Source: Hymenobacter armeniacus
GTDB lineage: Bacteria; Bacteroidota; Bacteroidia; Cytophagales; Hymenobacteraceae
NCBI RefSeq assembly: GCF_014699055.1
Contig: NZ_JACXAC010000001.1
Coordinates: 248,001 to 312,000 of the forward strand
DNA: 64,000 nucleotides
Reading direction: 5' to 3'
Position 1 is the first letter of the stretch. Each line of letters starts with the position of its first letter. Below are positions 59,443 to 64,000 of the stretch, piece after piece. The notes under the pieces were generated by a model. It was not told the origin of the DNA, searched no databases, and saw only the letters and a program-made list of their open reading frames with translations. Made by a program: the position numbers and the translations under genes.

Positions 59443-61173
59443 TCAAGCGCCGAACCCCGCATAACGCCGCTTGCGTCGCCACGCCCGCACGGCCCCAAAC
59501 ACACCCAGCAGCGCCAGCGGTGCCCCAATGTTGAGCAGTTGCCAGCGGCGGCGCTGCTCGGCCAGCTTCACCTTGTCCAAGGGGCGGAGGGTGATTTGCT
59601 TGCCGCGCACGGCGATGAGGCCGGTTTCGTCAAGCAGGTAGTCGGTGGCGTTGAGGACCAGCTCGCGGTTGGCGAATTCGGTGTTGGCGAGGCGGTCGAA
59701 GCCCAAGCGGTAGGGGTTGCCGGTTTTGGGGTCGATGTCGGAGCGGATAAAGTCGCCATCGGACACGACCAGAATTTTACTGGGCTTGGCGTTGGCCGGC
59801 TTTTCGGGCTGGAATTGCAGGGTGCCGGGCCGTGCACGGTTGGCAAAGAGCGAGGTGAACTGGCCTTCGAGCAAATACGCCACCGGCTGGAAACCCTTCT
59901 GGTAGAGCTTGGGGTTGGGCTCCAGGCGGGCGTCGTTGAAATTGATGGGCACCGGAGCGGGCAGCACGCGGGTGTAGCGCGAGGTGGTCATCAGGGCGGT
60001 TTTGCGGATGCCGGTGGCCTTCACCGTGTCCAGGTTGCCGACGAACTTCAGGTACACCGCGTCGAGGTTGCGGGTGATGGGGTGGGGGCTGAACTTGTTG
60101 ATGAGCGGGTAAAGCTGCCAGGGCATGGGCTCGATTTTGGGCTTGTTGCCGTCCATGCCGGTCACGAGCGGAATCTGGCCGCTGTTCAGGTCGAGGAGCA
60201 GGTTCTGGTTCAGACGTAGGCCGTACTTGAAGAACAGGTCGTCGAGGTTGAGATTGTAGGGCGTGGCCAGGGCCACGCCGTTGCGGCTCACGCTATCGAG
60301 GTCCACCCGCAGCGCATCGACGAAAAACAGTGCCCGGCCGCCGTTGGTGATGAACTGGTCGAGCTTGAACTTTTCGTCCTCGGTGTAGGGCGTTTTGGGT
60401 TGGGCCACTACCACAGCATCGAGCGCGCTGAGGTCCTTCACCTTGCTCAGCGTCACGCGAAACACGTCGTACTGCTGCTGCCAGGTGCCAAGGATGTCGC
60501 CGGCCTGTGCGTTGGTGAGCTCGCCGTGGCCTTCCACCACGCCGATGCGCTTGCGCAGGGCCGGCACCAGCGTGCGGATGGTACTGGCCAACTCATATTC
60601 CAGCCCTTCAATGCTTTGGTTGAGGCGCACGTCGGCGGGAGCGGCCTGGTTGCCGCGCAGCAATAGCACGTTACGGTCTTTGCCGCCCACGCTCACCACC
60701 GCCCAGGGAAAGATGATTTTCTCGACGCGCTTGCCGTTTTCGGTGGCGCCGAGGTTGGTGGGTTTCAGGCCCTTTTTGAAGAGGGTGGTGTAAAAGGCAT
60801 TACGCGCCGCCTCGGTGCCGCCCGCGCTGGGGTCGATGAAAATGTAGTTCAGATTGGCCCCGCCGTATACCTGAAACTCGTTCAGCGTTTCGCGCACGCC
60901 CTGCTCCAGGCGGCGGAATGCCGGCGGAAAATCGCCGGTGAGGTAGACCGTGATGGTGACCGGCTGCTTCAGGTCGCGCAGCAGCTTTTTGGTCGCGTCG
61001 GACATGGTGTAGCGCTTTTCCTCGGTCAAATCGACGCGGAAAAAGAAGCGCTGCGCGATGAAGTTAAACAGCAGCAGACCGCCCAGTACGGCGGCAAACG
61101 CCAACAGGTCGCGCTGTTTGCGCGAAGCAGGAACGGGGGCCGTGGCCGGCGAATTAGTCAACGTATTTTCCAT
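59443..61173 (-). CDS. gldG: Gliding motility ABC transporter component GldG
   Basis: 576 residues. The start is the ATG at 61173, which overlaps the gldF stop as TAATG. An N-terminal membrane helix (LLAFAAVLGGLLLFNFIAQRF), then FFRVDLTEEKRYTMSDATKKLL, a periplasmic domain of the GldG/ABC-type uncharacterised family with FIDPSAGG and FVDALRVDLDS, and a C-terminal helix (LLNIGAPLALLGVFGAVRAW). GldG works with GldF and GldA in an ABC complex linked to gliding in Flavobacterium. Confidence 0.92.
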   Translation of the reverse strand: MENTLTNSPATAPVPASRKQRDLLAFAAVLGGLLLFNFIAQRFFFRVDLTEEKRYTMSDATKKLLRDLKQPVTITVYLTGDFPPAFRRLEQGVRETLNEFQVYGGANLNYIFIDPSAGGTEAARNAFYTTLFKKGLKPTNLGATENGKRVEKIIFPWAVVSVGGKDRNVLLLRGNQAAPADVRLNQSIEGLEYELASTIRTLVPALRKRIGVVEGHGELTNAQAGDILGTWQQQYDVFRVTLSKVKDLSALDAVVVAQPKTPYTEDEKFKLDQFITNGGRALFFVDALRVDLDSVSRNGVALATPYNLNLDDLFFKYGLRLNQNLLLDLNSGQIPLVTGMDGNKPKIEPMPWQLYPLINKFSPHPITRNLDAVYLKFVGNLDTVKATGIRKTALMTTSRYTRVLPAPVPINFNDARLEPNPKLYQKGFQPVAYLLEGQFTSLFANRARPGTLQFQPEKPANAKPSKILVVSDGDFIRSDIDPKTGNPYRLGFDRLANTEFANRELVLNATDYLLDETGLIAVRGKQITLRPLDKVKLAEQRRRWQLLNIGAPLALLGVFGAVRAWRRKRRYAGFGA

Positions 61174-61898
61174 TACCAATTGCGGCTCCGTAACACCAGC
61201 CGCGTGGCCTGCAACGCCACCGCAACCACACTGAAGAAATACACCACGTCGCGCGAGTCAATCAGGCCCTTGCTCAGGTCGCGGTAGTGGGCCGCAATGC
61301 CCAACTGGCCGATGTAATAAGCCGGGCTGCCCTCCAGCACCGAGGCCAGCGAGTCGAAGCCTGAGTAAATCAGAAAGCACCCCACCACCGCCACCAGAAA
61401 CGCAATAATCTGGTCGCGGGTAAGGGCCGAAGCCAGGATGCCGATGGCCGCAAACACCGCCGCCAGCAGCGCCAGGCCCAGATACGAGCCCACCGTGGCG
61501 GCCGAGTCGATGTTGCCCTCGGGGCTGCCCAGCTTGTACACCGAGAAGTAGTAGAGCAGCGTCGGAATCAGGGCCAGCAACGCCAGTAGCAAACAGGCCA
61601 GGTATTTGCCGCCGATAATCTGGCCATCGGTGAGCGGGCGCGTCAGGAGCAGTTCAATGGTGCCGGCCTTTTTCTCCTCGGCGAAGGTGCGCATGGTGAT
61701 GGCCGGGATGAGAAACAGGAAAATCCACGGGGCCAGATTAAACAGCGTCTGCAGGTCGGCGTAGCCGTAGTCGAGCACGCTGCTATCGGGAAAAACCCAG
61801 ACGAACAGGCCTGTTGCCACCAAGAAAACCCCCAGCACCACGTAGGCCACGGGGGAGTTCAGGAAGGCGTTGAATTCTTTTTGAAGGATGGTAAGCAT
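61173..61898 (-). CDS. gldF: Gliding motility ABC permease GldF
   Basis: 241 residues with six hydrophobic helices. It opens with MLTILQKEFNAFLNSPVAYVVLGVFL and carries RTFAEEKKAGTIELLLTRPLTDGQII, the typical GldF/ABC-2 permease signature. It overlaps gldG by one base (TAATG). gldA, which would supply the ATPase, is 164 bases upstream, separated by a palindrome, on the same strand. Confidence 0.93.
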   Translation of the reverse strand: MLTILQKEFNAFLNSPVAYVVLGVFLVATGLFVWVFPDSSVLDYGYADLQTLFNLAPWIFLFLIPAITMRTFAEEKKAGTIELLLTRPLTDGQIIGGKYLACLLLALLALIPTLLYYFSVYKLGSPEGNIDSAATVGSYLGLALLAAVFAAIGILASALTRDQIIAFLVAVVGCFLIYSGFDSLASVLEGSPAYYIGQLGIAAHYRDLSKGLIDSRDVVYFFSVVAVALQATRLVLRSRNW

Positions 61899-61921
61899 AT
61901 GGCGTGAAAGCCGAAAGTTAA

Positions 61922-62055
61922 AACGTCATGCTGAGCGGAGCGCAGCGAAGTCGAAGCATCTCGCGTGTGGTAGTAATTCAGTCGTTACAACGTCATGGAT
62001 TAGTGATGGCAAGCGAGATGCTTCGACTTCGCTGCGCTCCGCTCAGCATGACGTT
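61922..62055. repeat. Long intergenic palindrome, copy 6 (perfect 43-bp arms)
   Basis: The arms at 61922-61964 and 62013-62055 are exact complements (AACGTCATGCTGAGCGGAGC...). The 48-base loop holds AGTAATTCA. It separates gldF from gldA. Confidence 0.95.
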
Positions 62056-62062
62056 CAATTCA

Positions 62063-62971
62063 TCATTTCGTCAATTCCCCAAACACCTCTTCCAGGCTCT
62101 GGTGCTCCTGCCGCAGCCCGAGCAGTGTCCAGCCTTCCTGGCCCGCCAGGCGCGACACGGCCGCGCGCACGTCGGTGCCCGGGGCGGTGCGCAACAGCAC
62201 CACCCCGCCCGGCGCCGCTTCCACGTTGCGCACGCCCGGTAGTTGCGCCAGCTTGGCAGAATCCACGGCGCCTTCGAATTCGGCGCGCACCACCGTTTCG
62301 CCGGCGGCGCGGGCGGCCAGCTCGGCCACCGGGCTGTCAGCCACCAGCTTGCCGCGGCTGATGATGAGCACGCGCGAGCACAGGGCCGTGACTTCGGGCA
62401 GGATGTGGGTGCTGAAAATGACGGTTTTGTCTTCGCCCACCTCGCGAATGAGCTGGCGGATTTCCAGAATCTGGTTGGGGTCGAGGCCGGTGGTGGGCTC
62501 GTCGAGGATGAGCACATCGGGGTCGTGAATGAGGGCTTGGGCCAGGCCCACGCGCTGCCGGTAGCCTTTGCTGAGCGCCCCAATCTGCTTGTTCTGCTCG
62601 CGGCTCAACCCCACGCGGCGCACCAGCTCACCCACGCGGGTTCGCAGGTTTTTGCCGCTGAGGCCGTGCACCGAGCCGATGAATTCGAGGTACTCGTGCA
62701 CGTACATGTCGAGGTACAGCGGGTTGTGCTCGGGCAGGTAGCCCACGTGACGTCGCACGGCCAGGCTGTCGGTCAGCACGTCGTGGCCGGCCACGCGCAC
62801 GGTGCCGGCGGTGGGGGGGAGGTAGCCGGTGGCAATTTTCATGGTGGTGCTTTTGCCGGCGCCGTTTGGCCCGAGGAAGCCCACAATTTCGCCCTTGCCC
62901 GCCGTGAAGCTGATGTTGTCCACGGCGTTTTGGGCGCCGTAGGTTTTGGTCAGGTTTTCAATTTCTACCAT
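62063..62971 (-). CDS. gldA: Gliding motility ABC ATPase GldA
   Basis: 302 residues from ATG 62971. Walker A GPNGAGKST (34-42), signature ALSKGYRQR, Walker B VLILDEPTTGLDP and H-loop STHILPE are intact. The C-terminal ~80 residues (AAGETVVRAEFEGAVD...) match the GldA tail. It should power GldF/GldG. Separate from gldFG by 164 bases with a palindrome between, so it may be transcribed apart. Confidence 0.93.
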   Translation of the reverse strand: MVEIENLTKTYGAQNAVDNISFTAGKGEIVGFLGPNGAGKSTTMKIATGYLPPTAGTVRVAGHDVLTDSLAVRRHVGYLPEHNPLYLDMYVHEYLEFIGSVHGLSGKNLRTRVGELVRRVGLSREQNKQIGALSKGYRQRVGLAQALIHDPDVLILDEPTTGLDPNQILEIRQLIREVGEDKTVIFSTHILPEVTALCSRVLIISRGKLVADSPVAELAARAAGETVVRAEFEGAVDSAKLAQLPGVRNVEAAPGGVVLLRTAPGTDVRAAVSRLAGQEGWTLLGLRQEHQSLEEVFGELTK

Positions 62972-62994
62972 GCTGGAACTGTTTGACGCAAGAA

Positions 62995-63100
62995 CGTCAT
63001 GCTCATCTGGTCTACGCGCAGCCGAAGCATCTCCACTGCGCAAGTAATTAGGTTTGAGGTAGAGATGCTTCGGCTGCGCGTACGCCAGCTGAGCATGACG
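62995..63100. repeat. Long intergenic palindrome, copy 7
   Basis: Arms CGTCATGCTCA...CGCGCAGCCGAAGCATCTC and GAGATGCTTCGGCTGCGCG...TGAGCATGACG pair in two blocks with an unpaired 9-base insert on each side. The loop holds AAGTAATTA. Between the SDR gene and gldA. Confidence 0.88.
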
Positions 63101-63107
63101 CGCTATG

Positions 63108-63800
63108 TTACTTCACCTGCGCCGGCCGCAGCTGGATTTCCGATATCATCGTCGTGTCCGGTGCCTCGATGGCGTGCACAATGGCGTCGGCAATGGCTTC
63201 GGGCTGCATCTTGTAAGGACTGGGCTCGGCGCCGGGTTCGTTGCCGTTGAAGTTGGTTTCCACCGAACCCGGCATCACGCACGTCACGCGGATGCCGGCC
63301 GGACGCACCTCTTTAAACAGGGCGTCCGAAAAGCCGCGCACCGCAAACTTGGTGGCGCAATAGCCGCTCATGCCGGCCGTGCCCGCCGTGGCGGCCAACG
63401 AAGCCACGTTGACAATGTGCCCTTGCTTCTGCCGCTTCATCTGCGGCAGCACGGCGCGGGTGCACAGAAACGTGCCCAGCACATTGGTGTCGAACATGGT
63501 TTTCCAGTCCTCGGTTTTGAAACCGTCGACTTCGCCCATGATGCCCAGGCCGGCGTTGTTTACCAGGATGTGGATGTCGGGCCCCTGTTCGCGCTGCGTG
63601 TTGGTGAAAGCTTCGGCCACGGAGTGCTCGTCCTGCACATCGCAGGCAAAAAACTGAAACCGGTCGTGCACCAGCCCGGTGGGGGCCGTGCGCGCCCAGC
63701 CGGCCACGGCGGCCCCGCGCGCCAGCAGGGCCTCCACGGTGGCGCGGCCTATTCCTTTGCTTGCGCCGGTAACGATGGCGACTTTGCCGGTGAGGTCCAT
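63108..63800 (-). CDS. Classical SDR oxidoreductase
   Basis: 230 residues. Cofactor motif TGASKGIG (11-18), catalytic N106, S134, Y147 and K151 (YCATK) are all present. It reduces or oxidises an alcohol/ketone with NAD(P). The NVASLAATAGTAGMSGY pattern and PGSVETNF are usual. Substrate unknown. The start is ATG 63800. Confidence 0.93.
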   Translation of the reverse strand: MDLTGKVAIVTGASKGIGRATVEALLARGAAVAGWARTAPTGLVHDRFQFFACDVQDEHSVAEAFTNTQREQGPDIHILVNNAGLGIMGEVDGFKTEDWKTMFDTNVLGTFLCTRAVLPQMKRQKQGHIVNVASLAATAGTAGMSGYCATKFAVRGFSDALFKEVRPAGIRVTCVMPGSVETNFNGNEPGAEPSPYKMQPEAIADAIVHAIEAPDTTMISEIQLRPAQVK

Positions 63801-63801
63801 T

Positions 63802-63809
63802 TATCTTTG
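63802..63809 (+). promoter_or_regulatory. -7 box for the lipoprotein gene at the window end
   Basis: TATCTTTG, perfect to TAnnTTTG. The leader would be about 6 nt to ATG 63822 or about 66 nt to ATG 63882. Confidence 0.5.
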
Positions 63810-63881
63810 GGAAAAGTAAGGATGCAAATGCGCTATACGAGTTTGCGGCCGCAAGTTAGCGGCCTGGGGTGGTTTGAAGGG

Positions 63882-64000
63882 ATGCGTGCCGCCGTCCGCA
63901 GCGCGGTGGCCGTGGGGCTGGCCGTGGGGCTTAGCACCTGCAGCTCGGGGCCCGACTGCCTCAAGAGCACGGGCACCATCGTGACGCAGCAGCGGGCCGT
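63882..64000 (+). CDS. DUF2807 (head GIN domain) lipoprotein, 5' part only
   Basis: Runs off the window. From ATG 63882 the sequence is MRAAVRSAVAVGLAVGLSTC, a lipoprotein signal with lipobox Cys20, then DCLKSTGTIVTQQRAV, which is the usual opening of DUF2807 head GIN domain lipoproteins in Bacteroidota. An earlier ATG at 63822 is also in frame and closer to the -7 box; I prefer 63882 because it gives a signal sequence of normal length. Function of the family unknown. Confidence 0.65.
   Translation, partial: MRAAVRSAVAVGLAVGLSTCSSGPDCLKSTGTIVTQQRA

Overview
This window looks like a chromosomal segment of a high-GC member of the Bacteroidota, most likely Hymenobacter or a close relative (Cytophagales). 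The signs are gliding genes (gldA, gldF, gldG, gldC), a type IX secretion cargo with a C-terminal sorting domain, lipoproteins and families typical of the phylum (DUF2911, DUF3078, DUF1361, DUF2807), many -7 boxes of the Bacteroidota form TAnnTTTG, and a small SRP RNA. No phage, integrase, transposase, CRISPR array, rRNA or tRNA was seen. The segment is mostly core genome broken up by intergenic palindromes.

Layout. 1-8.4 kb: end of an amino-acid permease, a stress-type protein, a GAF protein, topB, an outer-membrane-type protein, an extended SDR and a DUF2911 protein. 8.4-15.9 kb (mostly minus strand): T9SS cargo, slipin, a low-GC lipoprotein, an M28 peptidase, an SseB-like protein, and a three-gene lipoprotein/Sco/cytochrome c operon that probably serves copper delivery or respiration. 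16-24.2 kb: aldo-keto reductase, a sensor-type diadenylate cyclase (DAC) protein, a BaiN-like flavoprotein, a cation/proton antiporter, a ClC channel with CBS domains, and a TetR regulator. 24.4-29 kb: a candidate 6S-like RNA, a yeast-type cytosine deaminase, a 1000-residue AddB-like nuclease and a BLUF blue-light sensor. 29-36.5 kb: DUF3078 protein, polysaccharide deacetylase, a small sugar-modification group (Gfo/Idh/MocA dehydrogenase, DegT aminotransferase, GT2), ftsE, a transaldolase-type enzyme and the SRP RNA. 36.6-45.3 kb: guaA, a second glutamine amidotransferase, a dGTPase, an M1 peptidase fused to a probable outer-membrane barrel, and DUF1810. 45.3-51.5 kb: DUF1361, then a TetR-ABC-HlyD-TolC export operon whose ABC protein has a degenerate ATPase. 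51.7-64 kb: a TPR plus type-1 periplasmic-binding protein (LpoA-like layout), hemL, dcd, gldC, dnaN, gldG/gldF, gldA, an SDR and the start of a DUF2807 lipoprotein.

Three themes run across the window. First, seven long intergenic palindromes share the core GTCATGCTGAGC...GAAGCATCTC (or its GAAGGACC variant); two have perfect arms of 39 and 43 bp. Second, several -7 boxes sit only 4-5 nt from a start codon, which predicts leaderless or near-leaderless mRNAs and decides some starts, including a GTG. Third, a few AT-richer orphan genes (11.2, 32.0, 45.0 and 58.9 kb) lie between core genes.

The most promising leads are the DAC protein with an uncharacterised N-terminal region, the peptidase-barrel fusion, the degenerate exporter ATPase, the structured RNA at 24.4-24.6 kb and the palindrome family.
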